From assembly GCA_903929325.1 (NCBI GenBank), contig CAIYUD010000222.1:1-5318 (forward strand): DNA of 5,318 bases, written 5' to 3'. Below the pieces are notes generated by a model. The model made no database searches and had not been told where the DNA came from. It worked only from the letters and a program-made list of their open reading frames with translations. The DNA is from an uncultured Opitutia bacterium (GTDB lineage Bacteria > Verrucomicrobiota > Verrucomicrobiia > Opitutales > UBA953). This document shows positions 1-5,318 of this stretch, piece by piece. Numbering within the stretch: the stretch's first letter is position 1; each line of letters starts with the position of its first letter. A program made the translations under genes and the position numbers.

Positions 1-331
1 AGCGCCCAGGTTCATAGCTACCGGAAAATCCGGGACTCAATCGACGTCCATCGAGTAAAATTTCGGTCTGCGATGAATTCGTTCCGCGCGTAAATAATGA
101 CGTCTGTGAACCTTCGCCCGCTTGGGTCAAAGCAAGCACCCCGGGTACACCTTCAAGCGCACCGGCGACATCTAACCTCCCTGCCTCATCAAGCCATGCG
201 CCGTCTATCTTGGTGACAGAGGGCGAGGAAGTGCCCGCGGGTGCCACTATCCGAGTTTCAACCACAACCGTCTCAGGCAGGCTGGGCAGTGCCTGAGCGG
301 CAGCCGCTAGCATGACAAGGGAGAGTCGCAT
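1..331 (-). CDS. TonB-dependent outer-membrane receptor, BtuB-like, N-terminal fragment
   Basis: This is the first 110 residues of a TonB-dependent receptor; the rest lies beyond the left edge. Such receptors are outer-membrane beta-barrels that import scarce ligands (cobalamin, siderophores, sugars) using energy from TonB-ExbBD. I translated it from the minus strand. Residues 1-14 form a short signal peptide ending in AQA. Residues 20-26 (ETVVVET) look like a TonB box, close to the DTLVV type of BtuB. The plug domain follows, with EGVPGVLALTQAG at about 60-72 and TRGTNSSQTEILLDGRRL at about 81-98, matching the family pattern of a PGV motif, an RGTN motif and a hydrophobic stretch ending in LDG. 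The similarity to BtuB is visible, but the ligand cannot be fixed from the plug alone. The ATG at 331 is the only ATG between the gene body and an upstream in-frame stop at 401-403. A TTG at 367 is the only other bacterial start there and would spoil the signal peptide. The leader has no strong Shine-Dalgarno sequence. The gene is divergent from the ACT gene. Confidence 0.9.
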   Translation of the reverse strand, partial: MRLSLVMLAAAAQALPSLPETVVVETRIVAPAGTSSPSVTKIDGAWLDEAGRLDVAGALEGVPGVLALTQAGEGSQTSLFTRGTNSSQTEILLDGRRLSPGFSGSYEPGR

Positions 332-413
332 GAACGACCAATGTCCAACTTGCCTGTAAGCCTGCAATGGAAAAGGGCTGGAGGCCGGGCGAACTTCCTG
401 TCATAGAAAAGTC
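332..413. promoter_or_regulatory. Divergent intergenic region between receptor and ACT gene
   Basis: These 82 bases separate two divergent start codons, so promoters for both genes are expected in or near them (inference). I could not find a well-spaced -35/-10 pair on either strand. The region holds a tandem 8-base repeat (352-367), a GC-rich purine block around 375-390 and a weak purine stretch just before the ATG at 414. Although the receptor resembles BtuB, I do not see the conserved boxes of a cobalamin riboswitch. The gap is also shorter than such an element, which is usually around 200 bases. Confidence 0.35.
352..367. repeat. Tandem 8-bp direct repeat, 7 of 8 matching
   Basis: GCCTGTAA (352-359) is followed directly by GCCTGCAA (360-367), with one mismatch. 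It lies in the divergent gap, 21 bases upstream of the receptor start. Adjacent direct repeats can be half-sites for a regulator, but a match this short can also arise by chance. The repeat is visible in the sequence; any role as an operator is speculation. Confidence 0.4.
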
Positions 414-872
414 ATGTCATCGCAGACCCAGCGCCAACCCGACCTTGGGGTCGTTCGCCAATACTCTGTCTTTGTGGAGAACAAAGTGGGCCGCCTGAGT
501 GAGCTCGTAGAGTCTTTAGCAAAAGCCGATGTACACATCTTGGCACTCTGCATGGTGGATTCAACCGACTCGGTAATCATTCGGATTGTCGTCGATCACC
601 CTGAACAGGCCGAAGCCGTCTTTACGGAGCACCAATTTGCCAACGATGTTGTCGGTATCATCGCCCTCGAATTACCTTCCGAGGCACACCTCAAAGAGGT
701 CGCTGACATTCTGCTACGTGCAGAAATCAACATTCACTATCTCTACCCCTTCTTGTTCCGTCCGTCAGGAAAATGCGGACTCGTCCTGCGAGCAGACGAC
801 CAAGACTTAGCCGGCTCTGTGCTTCAGAGACACGGCATCACCGTCTTAAGTCAGAATGACTTGGCGCGTTAA
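414..872 (+). CDS. Tandem ACT-domain small-molecule-binding protein
   Basis: This 152-residue protein appears to be two ACT domains and nothing else. ACT modules bind amino acids or related small ligands and usually regulate a partner enzyme. The first module covers about residues 14-82: a beta strand (QYSVFVENK), the VGRLSELVESLAKADVHI loop-helix-strand signature, then IIRIVVDHPEQAEAVF. The second covers about 83-150: IIALELP, a helix near 92-104, then INIHYLYPF, GLVLRADD and a final helix-strand. It lacks the glycine of the first loop, so its ligand pocket may differ. No DNA-binding, catalytic or membrane segment is present. The architecture resembles the stand-alone tandem-ACT family (COG4747 type); some members are loosely labelled acetolactate synthase regulatory proteins, but no biosynthetic gene is adjacent here. 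ATG 414 is the first start after the in-frame stop at 357-359. It is preceded only by a weak purine tract (AGAAAAG). Ligand and partner are unknown. Confidence 0.85.
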   Translation: MSSQTQRQPDLGVVRQYSVFVENKVGRLSELVESLAKADVHILALCMVDSTDSVIIRIVVDHPEQAEAVFTEHQFANDVVGIIALELPSEAHLKEVADILLRAEINIHYLYPFLFRPSGKCGLVLRADDQDLAGSVLQRHGITVLSQNDLAR

Positions 873-890
873 GCGAAGGCTTACCAATCA
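857..890. terminator. Imperfect hairpin over the two convergent stop codons
   Basis: TAAGC (870-874) and GCTTA (879-883) form a perfect 5-bp stem with a GAAG tetraloop (875-878). The stem contains the stop codons of both flanking genes: TAA at 870-872 on plus and TAA at 883-881 on minus. After a 5-base bulge (865-869) the pairing continues with TTGG (861-864) and CCAA (884-887), then TGA (857-859) and TCA (888-890) past one bulged base. Being nearly symmetric, it could act on both converging transcripts. It lacks a T-run on either side, so it is not a classical intrinsic terminator. The inverted repeat is observed; terminator function is inferred from its place. Confidence 0.35.
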
Positions 891-1999
891 AACTTATCGC
901 CCTTCTTCAGGTCTTTCGTGAACTGAACGAGGAGCTGAACAAGTTGTTCGACGACCTTCAGGTCGACGATTTCGCCTGGGGTATGCATGTAGCGAAGCGG
1001 GATAGAAATTAAACCACAAGCAACGCCACCATTGGCCATTTGAATCGCGCGTGCGTCAGTACCGGTCGGACGGGCTTCGGCTTGGATTTGATAGTGAATG
1101 CCAAGTTTATCAGCCGCCGCGACCAAGCGATCGAAGACGATAGGGTTGATGTTTGGGCCGCGAGCAATCACAGGGCCTCCGCTTAAAGAGAGACGTCCAA
1201 ACTTACGGTTATCAGCATCCGGATGGTCAGTGGCGTGCGTCACGTCGACCGCGATAGCCACATCAGGGTTGACGCCTTGAGCAGCGACTTGCGCACCACG
1301 CGTGCCAATCTCTTCTTGAGTGGTAGCAACAGAAACAACCCGAGCAGCCAGCGACTTCTCCTTAGAGAGACGGCGAAACGCTTCCATGACGGCATACGCA
1401 CCTGCTTTGTCGTCAAACGCACGTGCCACTGCGAGACTGCCCCTGAGCATTTCAGGACCGTCGACATACACCGCAGGGTCGCCAATACGTACAACGGAGA
1501 GAGCTTCGGTGCGATTGGTGACGCCGATATCAATCCACATATCATGGCGCTCAGGGACGCGCTTACGATCTTCGGGCGACATCAAATGCACGGCGCGTTT
1601 TCCAGTGATACCCAAAACTGGACCATTCTTAGTTAAGATGTGAATGCGACGACCGGAAGGAATGACTTGGTCATGTCCGCCTAAGAAGTCGAAGTACAGA
1701 TACCCGCGATCATCGACGTACGAAATGATAAGTCCGATTTCATCGATGTGACCGGCAAAGAGAACGGTAGGGCCGCCTTTACCTGTAGTTTCGGCAATAC
1801 GGTTACCAATGGTATCTTTGCGATAGGTTGAGGCTGACGAAGCCACGTGACGATCGACGACCGCCTGGGCGGCAAACTCATGTCCCGTCGGAGACTTTGC
1901 CTCAAGCAACTCCCGAAGAAAGACGGGGTAATCTGCACGTGCAGAAGGTTTGGACTTAGGTGCGCTCTTTTTCTTGGAGGGTGCCATGGGAATAGACAT
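881..1999 (-). CDS. M42 family metallo-aminopeptidase (FrvX/TET-like)
   Basis: This is a dinuclear-metal cytoplasmic aminopeptidase of family M42 (FrvX/YpdE/TET group). Characterised members assemble into large tetrahedral particles and trim N-terminal residues from peptides. With the start at 1999 the protein has 372 residues, slightly longer than usual. All expected active-site residues are visible: His84 and Asp86 in AGHIDEIG, the bridging Asp in FDDKAG (196-197), the catalytic and metal-ligand Glu pair 229-230 in TTQEEIGTRGA, Asp252 in VDVTHA, and His339 in RYMHTPGE. RPTGTDARAI near 310-319 is also a family motif. The enzyme should therefore be active. The N-terminus carries a Lys/Ser/Pro-rich tail of about 20 residues before the first family motif (LLEAKSPTGHE), which is not a signal peptide. 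The start is uncertain: ATG 1999, ATG 1987 (begins MAPSKKK, 368 residues) and TTG 2029 (382 residues) are all in frame, and none has a good Shine-Dalgarno sequence. I chose 1999 for the weak GAAG upstream; 1987 is nearly as likely. It converges with the ACT gene and diverges from the exported protein. Confidence 0.93.
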   Translation of the reverse strand: MSIPMAPSKKKSAPKSKPSARADYPVFLRELLEAKSPTGHEFAAQAVVDRHVASSASTYRKDTIGNRIAETTGKGGPTVLFAGHIDEIGLIISYVDDRGYLYFDFLGGHDQVIPSGRRIHILTKNGPVLGITGKRAVHLMSPEDRKRVPERHDMWIDIGVTNRTEALSVVRIGDPAVYVDGPEMLRGSLAVARAFDDKAGAYAVMEAFRRLSKEKSLAARVVSVATTQEEIGTRGAQVAAQGVNPDVAIAVDVTHATDHPDADNRKFGRLSLSGGPVIARGPNINPIVFDRLVAAADKLGIHYQIQAEARPTGTDARAIQMANGGVACGLISIPLRYMHTPGEIVDLKVVEQLVQLLVQFTKDLKKGDKFDW

Positions 2000-2070
2000 T
2001 TTACATAGACTTCGGGCGTCTTGGTGCAAGCGGGGATTGACCCATTTGGGGCTTCTGAAATGAATGGTGC
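2000..2070. promoter_or_regulatory. Divergent intergenic region between M42 peptidase and exported protein
   Basis: About 71 bases separate the chosen divergent starts and should contain or border promoters for both genes (inference). On the plus strand, TTGACC at 2037-2042 is a fair -35 box, but the hexamer 17 bases on (ATGAAT, 2060-2065) is a poor -10. On the minus strand, TAAAAT (2003-1998) is a good -10 hexamer, but the nearest -35-like TTGCAC (2029-2024) is 20 bases away. If TAAAAT were used, transcription would begin near 1991 and the M42 start would have to be the ATG at 1987. No clear operator palindrome is visible. Confidence 0.3.
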
Positions 2071-4671
2071 ATGGGTTTGCGTCTGTTCTTCTGCGCCATG
2101 CTGGCGATTGGCCAACTGGCCCAAGCCCAAAGCGTCACGCGACTCGATGACCCACTCCGCGACCCCACCCGACTGCGCAATTGGGATCGCTTAGAGGGCC
2201 TTGATAAAAAGCCCGGGACAGCGAATGGGTTTGTTCGTAACGACGTCACCGTTGTCGCCGGCACCCTACGCACGGCCTTCCGACAACCAGGAGCAGATGC
2301 ACTCAACTTCGAAGCCTCAGTTCGTGTTTTTATTCCCGCAGAATCTGCAGACGGTTCATCCCTGGCACTTTTAGTTGCAGGACCCGGGGCTGAACAACGC
2401 ATTGCCGCAACCGTGATTACGGATCAAGTCGGCATGGATAAAGCCCTATGCGCCGTAGGCATTGCCGGTGAACGCATGGAATGCACGCCTCTCAAACGCA
2501 ATGCCTGGCATATCCTACGCATTCGCGTCGATGAAGGCGTCGCCGAAGTCGGGTTTCGGCCAGAGGACGGCGATGATTTTAAAGTGAGCGATCTCGACGT
2601 CTCGACAAGCACGTCGAGTCTCGTTTCACACATTGGACTATCGACAACTGGCACTGCCTTGGCGTTTCGACAACTCACCGCCGTTGCTATACAAGTTCCC
2701 ACCAGCTTACCGACGGTTCTTCAGGCCGATGGCGTCCGTGCGGAAATTAACCGACGCGGCCGCTTAACGGCTCTCCACTTAAAGCGCGGCAAGGAGTTTG
2801 ATACCTTTCGTTTTCGTACCGATAAATGGTGCGGTCCATCGTGGGTAGTGGAAGAAGCCGGACGCACATCACAAATCTTACTACAGCCGAACGAGAAAAC
2901 ACTCGGACTTTATGAAGGCAAACAAGGCGATGTTAGTTACTCGCTTCAGTACCGAGTGAGTGCAGGCCGCCTAGAGATTGAAGCTGCTCTCGAGAATCAC
3001 AGCGCCACCGTCTTTAATCCTATCTCAGCATCGGTACGTCTTGGTATCGACACCGAGCAGCTCACGTATCCGCAGTGGCGAAGAACCCCCTACCCGACCT
3101 TTCTACGCTGCGAACCAACGCATGCCTGGGGCTATGCCATGACGCCTAATGGCGAGATCCTTGGCATCGCCTGTCCAGACGTTGCCGCAAGCTGGCAGCA
3201 ACTTTCGAGCAACCCTAACCCGCAACGCCCCCTCACATTTTCACTCACGGCCATCGGACAAGGTGAGTACTCCAAGGATCAACCTTCGCAACTTTCGCTG
3301 AAGTCTGACGAACGACGTGTTTGGCGCATTCGCTTATTCTCGATCGCTGACTTAGCCCAAGTGCCTAGCAGACTCTCTGAACAAGCGGGTGCGTCCTTTC
3401 TTAATCTGGCACTGAATACTGTAGAGCCTGGCCAACTCGCCATTGTACCCAATTTCGTCCGACAAGGAGAACTACGTACGGTGAGCGTGACTGGGCCCGA
3501 TGAGAAGACTTACGAAATCTATCCGCAAAACCGCCGAGAGATCCTCGATGACGATGATTTGAAAAGAGGGTTTGGGCTAACGGGTGTGGAAAACCCAAAC
3601 TCGCTACGTTTTATTCCCGAAAACAAGCCAGGCATCTACCGTCTACGCGCCGAACACACCCAAGTCGCCAAAGACGCTAAAGGTGAAATCATTGTCGGTA
3701 AAGACGGCCGCGATGAAGTCGAAGGCGTGCGCGTGAGCGAAACCATCGTCACCGTTCAACAACCGTGGTCGACATTCAAAGCCCCAACCGCAAGTACACC
3801 TTCGCTCGATTTAGCGGGGGCACGCTCGGCAACCCCGCAAGCAATAATGAAAGCTGCTGCTCACCATGCAAGTCAGCGAAATGCGGGTGGCGACTTCAGT
3901 GAACTTGAGCTGGCTGGAGCCTTGATTGACCTCGCTCTCACACATCAACCGAGCTTACCGAGCTCCGACCCTGCTTGGCTTGATGTCATGTTGGTTATGC
4001 AAGAAGAGCTTCGCGAAGTCGATCGACCAGCCTGGAGAGCGCGATACGACCGGCATCATGCCGCAACTCAGCGAGCAATCAACGACCTCGTCGCCCGGCT
4101 CGATAACCTGCCCGGCGAAAATTCTGCAGGATTCGATGCGGAACGCTTAAGTAACGCCGCGGGAATCATCGCACAATGGACTGCAAGTTTTGCAGAGCCA
4201 TCCGATCGCATCCGCTGTCAGCAGGCCGCACTTGAATTACTGCGCCTGACACGTAGCACCGTCTCAATCTTTACGAACCCTGAACAAACACGTGGTACGA
4301 TTGCACGAACACGCGCCCTTTTCTTACTCTATCAGCAAACAGGCATGGAGCTGCTTCTGTGCGAGGCAGTTCAATGCCTAGGGGCAGTCGAACCTAAGGG
4401 CGCATTATCCCAAGCGTGGTTGGATTGCGTAAATACATTTATCCGAACGCGGGCTTATGTCGTCATTCGCGCGGATGGCTCCTACTGGGGCTACCACTGC
4501 CAGGTTAACCGTAAGGATGGCATCCTCGAAGTGACGCTATCCGATGCAGGCGTGACAGAAATACATGTCCAATCTCGCTGGCCCGACAGCAAAGTCCGTA
4601 TTCATTTCGGCGGACAGCCGGCAAAGCTTCAGACGGTCAATGGCATCGTCTGGGTAAAAGCGAATAAGTGA
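2071..4671 (+). CDS. Large exported multi-module protein of unknown function
   Basis: I do not recognise this 866-residue protein as a named family. Residues 1-19 form a signal peptide (MGLRLFFCAMLAIGQLAQA, then QS), so it is exported to the periplasm or beyond. By eye it divides into: about 20-208, beta-rich and resembling a concanavalin/LamG-like sandwich; about 215-425, a second beta-rich region whose alternating strands (for example SYSLQYRVSAGRLEIEAALE near 289-308) recall the super-sandwich domains beside sugar-active enzymes; about 450-565, an Ig-like region with an acidic DDDD at 493-496; about 585-795, alpha-helical; and about 796-866, a final beta domain (GSYWGYHCQVN at 803-813). 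This order resembles carbohydrate-processing proteins, but no catalytic motif is apparent, so no enzyme activity is claimed. There are no further membrane segments and no C-terminal sorting signal that I recognise. ATG 2071 is the first start after an in-frame stop at 2056-2058, and the signal peptide supports it. No Shine-Dalgarno sequence is present. The photolyase follows after 45 bases. Confidence 0.8.
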   Translation: MGLRLFFCAMLAIGQLAQAQSVTRLDDPLRDPTRLRNWDRLEGLDKKPGTANGFVRNDVTVVAGTLRTAFRQPGADALNFEASVRVFIPAESADGSSLALLVAGPGAEQRIAATVITDQVGMDKALCAVGIAGERMECTPLKRNAWHILRIRVDEGVAEVGFRPEDGDDFKVSDLDVSTSTSSLVSHIGLSTTGTALAFRQLTAVAIQVPTSLPTVLQADGVRAEINRRGRLTALHLKRGKEFDTFRFRTDKWCGPSWVVEEAGRTSQILLQPNEKTLGLYEGKQGDVSYSLQYRVSAGRLEIEAALENHSATVFNPISASVRLGIDTEQLTYPQWRRTPYPTFLRCEPTHAWGYAMTPNGEILGIACPDVAASWQQLSSNPNPQRPLTFSLTAIGQGEYSKDQPSQLSLKSDERRVWRIRLFSIADLAQVPSRLSEQAGASFLNLALNTVEPGQLAIVPNFVRQGELRTVSVTGPDEKTYEIYPQNRREILDDDDLKRGFGLTGVENPNSLRFIPENKPGIYRLRAEHTQVAKDAKGEIIVGKDGRDEVEGVRVSETIVTVQQPWSTFKAPTASTPSLDLAGARSATPQAIMKAAAHHASQRNAGGDFSELELAGALIDLALTHQPSLPSSDPAWLDVMLVMQEELREVDRPAWRARYDRHHAATQRAINDLVARLDNLPGENSAGFDAERLSNAAGIIAQWTASFAEPSDRIRCQQAALELLRLTRSTVSIFTNPEQTRGTIARTRALFLLYQQTGMELLLCEAVQCLGAVEPKGALSQAWLDCVNTFIRTRAYVVIRADGSYWGYHCQVNRKDGILEVTLSDAGVTEIHVQSRWPDSKVRIHFGGQPAKLQTVNGIVWVKANK

Positions 4672-4716
4672 TTCTGTCGCTTGCACCCGACAAAGTCTTC
4701 TACACGTTAAAAAACG

Positions 4717-5318
4717 ATGGTTCGCCCTACCCTCTTATGGCTAAGACTAGATCTTCGGGTCACCGATCATCCGGCCCTTGTTGCAGCCGTAAAATCCGGT
4801 GGGCCTGTTATTCCTGTTTATATTCACGACCCTGAAGGCGAAGGTAAATGGCGCGCCCGCGGAGCTTCGGAAGCATGGTTGGCATACGCACTTGCGGATA
4901 TTGCGGCACAACTTGAAAAACTTGGCTCACCGCTGGTCATTCGCCAAGGCGACAGCCTAACCGAACTACGTAAGCTTGTTAAAGAAAGCCAGGCTGGCGC
5001 AGTGTTTTGGAACCGTCGCTACGAACCTTCCGTCCGCGGACGTGACTCTTTAATTAAAGAAGCGTTACGTGCGGATGGACTACAGGCTGATTCATTTAAC
5101 GGCAATTTACTGCACGACCCTACCAAGATTAAAACCCTCGCAGGAAATCCTTTCCAAGTTTTCACCCCATTTTGGAAAAACTGTTTAGTTAATTTACCTT
5201 TCGAAGAACCATTGGCGGCGCCGCGAAAACTGAACGGACCTGAGAAACCTTTACGCTCATTGGTTATCGATGATTTAAAACTTAAACCACGCATCCAATG
5301 GGATACGTCGATTTGGAA
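4717..5318 (+). CDS. phr: Deoxyribodipyrimidine photolyase, N-terminal part
   Basis: The window contains the first 200 residues of a DNA photolyase/cryptochrome-family protein, which continues past the right edge. Photolyases use blue light and FAD to split UV-induced pyrimidine dimers. The visible part is the N-terminal alpha/beta antenna-chromophore domain. Its hallmarks are LLWLRLDLRVTDHPAL at 6-21 (the family's W-F-R-x-DLR-x-x-D-x-PAL signature), the GASEAWLAYALADI helix at about 49-62, GAVFWNRRYEP at about 94-104, and GNPFQVFTPFWK at about 142-153, which leads toward the FAD-binding domain. The FAD-binding and tryptophan-relay residues lie outside, so CPD photolyase, (6-4) photolyase and cryptochrome cannot be fully separated; the class I CPD type fits best. 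ATG 4717 is the first start after an in-frame TAA at 4708-4710. The leader is A-rich with no Shine-Dalgarno sequence. It lies 45 bases after the exported-protein gene on the same strand, so co-transcription is possible but a separate promoter is not excluded. Confidence 0.93.
   Translation, partial: MVRPTLLWLRLDLRVTDHPALVAAVKSGGPVIPVYIHDPEGEGKWRARGASEAWLAYALADIAAQLEKLGSPLVIRQGDSLTELRKLVKESQAGAVFWNRRYEPSVRGRDSLIKEALRADGLQADSFNGNLLHDPTKIKTLAGNPFQVFTPFWKNCLVNLPFEEPLAAPRKLNGPEKPLRSLVIDDLKLKPRIQWDTSIW

Noticed and set aside
1223..1643. Open frames on the plus strand inside the M42 peptidase gene.
   Set aside because: They overlap a gene with a complete set of M42 active-site motifs, and their translations show no domain-like pattern; they are antisense shadows.
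2037..2065. TTGACC with 17-base spacing to ATGAAT as a sigma-70 promoter for the exported protein.
   Set aside because: The -35 is fair, but the -10 lacks the conserved TA and matches only three of six bases; transcription would start inside the start codon.
2071..2130. Lipoprotein signal in the exported protein because of Cys at residue 8 (RLFFCAM).
   Set aside because: The Cys lies too near the N-terminus, inside the hydrophobic core, and the region fits an ordinary cleavage after AQA.
2001..2702. Minus-strand open frames opposite the 5' part of the exported-protein gene.
   Set aside because: Their composition is Arg/Ser/Pro-rich, typical of antisense frames, with no motif and no start signal.
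4675..4692. TGTCG...CGACA inverted repeat just after the exported-protein stop, considered as a terminator.
   Set aside because: The stem is only 5 bp with an 8-base loop, and no T-run follows it, so it does not support a terminator call.
4681..4710. TTGCAC as a -35 box for a photolyase-specific promoter.
   Set aside because: No acceptable -10 hexamer lies at 16-18 bases; TACACG begins only 14 bases after the -35 box.
5019..5294. Minus-strand open frame inside the photolyase gene.
   Set aside because: It lies fully within a strongly recognisable photolyase coding region and shows no motif of its own.

Overview
The window holds five genes on a bacterial chromosome fragment, two of them cut by the window edges: a TonB-dependent outer-membrane receptor (minus strand, runs off the left edge), a small tandem-ACT protein (plus), an M42 metallo-aminopeptidase (minus), a large exported protein of unknown function (plus), and a DNA photolyase (plus, runs off the right edge). 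The receptor shows the organism is Gram-negative. Moderate GC, a BtuB-like receptor, a large exported beta-rich protein and starts with almost no Shine-Dalgarno sequences are compatible with a free-living, light-exposed, possibly aquatic bacterium. A Verrucomicrobiota/Opitutae-type host is my guess from protein style, not something the sequence proves.

Layout: 1-331 is the N-terminus of the receptor on the minus strand. 332-413 is a divergent intergenic gap with a tandem 8-mer repeat. 414-872 is the ACT protein on the plus strand. It converges on the M42 peptidase (881-1999, minus) with only 8 bases between the two stop codons, and a small imperfect hairpin covers both stops. 2000-2070 is a second compact divergent gap. 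2071-4671 is the 866-residue exported protein. 45 bases later, at 4717, the photolyase begins on the same strand. No gap exceeds 300 bases, and I see no tRNA, rRNA, CRISPR array or insertion sequence.

The genes do not form an obvious pathway. The receptor takes up a scarce ligand across the outer membrane, the ACT protein probably senses a small molecule such as an amino acid, the M42 enzyme trims peptides in the cytoplasm, and the photolyase repairs UV damage. The large exported protein is the one real unknown. It looks like a multi-module beta-sandwich plus helical protein of a carbohydrate-processing style, but no catalytic site can be assigned. I found no convincing new multi-gene system. 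The most useful leads are the unknown exported protein, the hairpin across the convergent stops, and the consistent lack of Shine-Dalgarno sequences.
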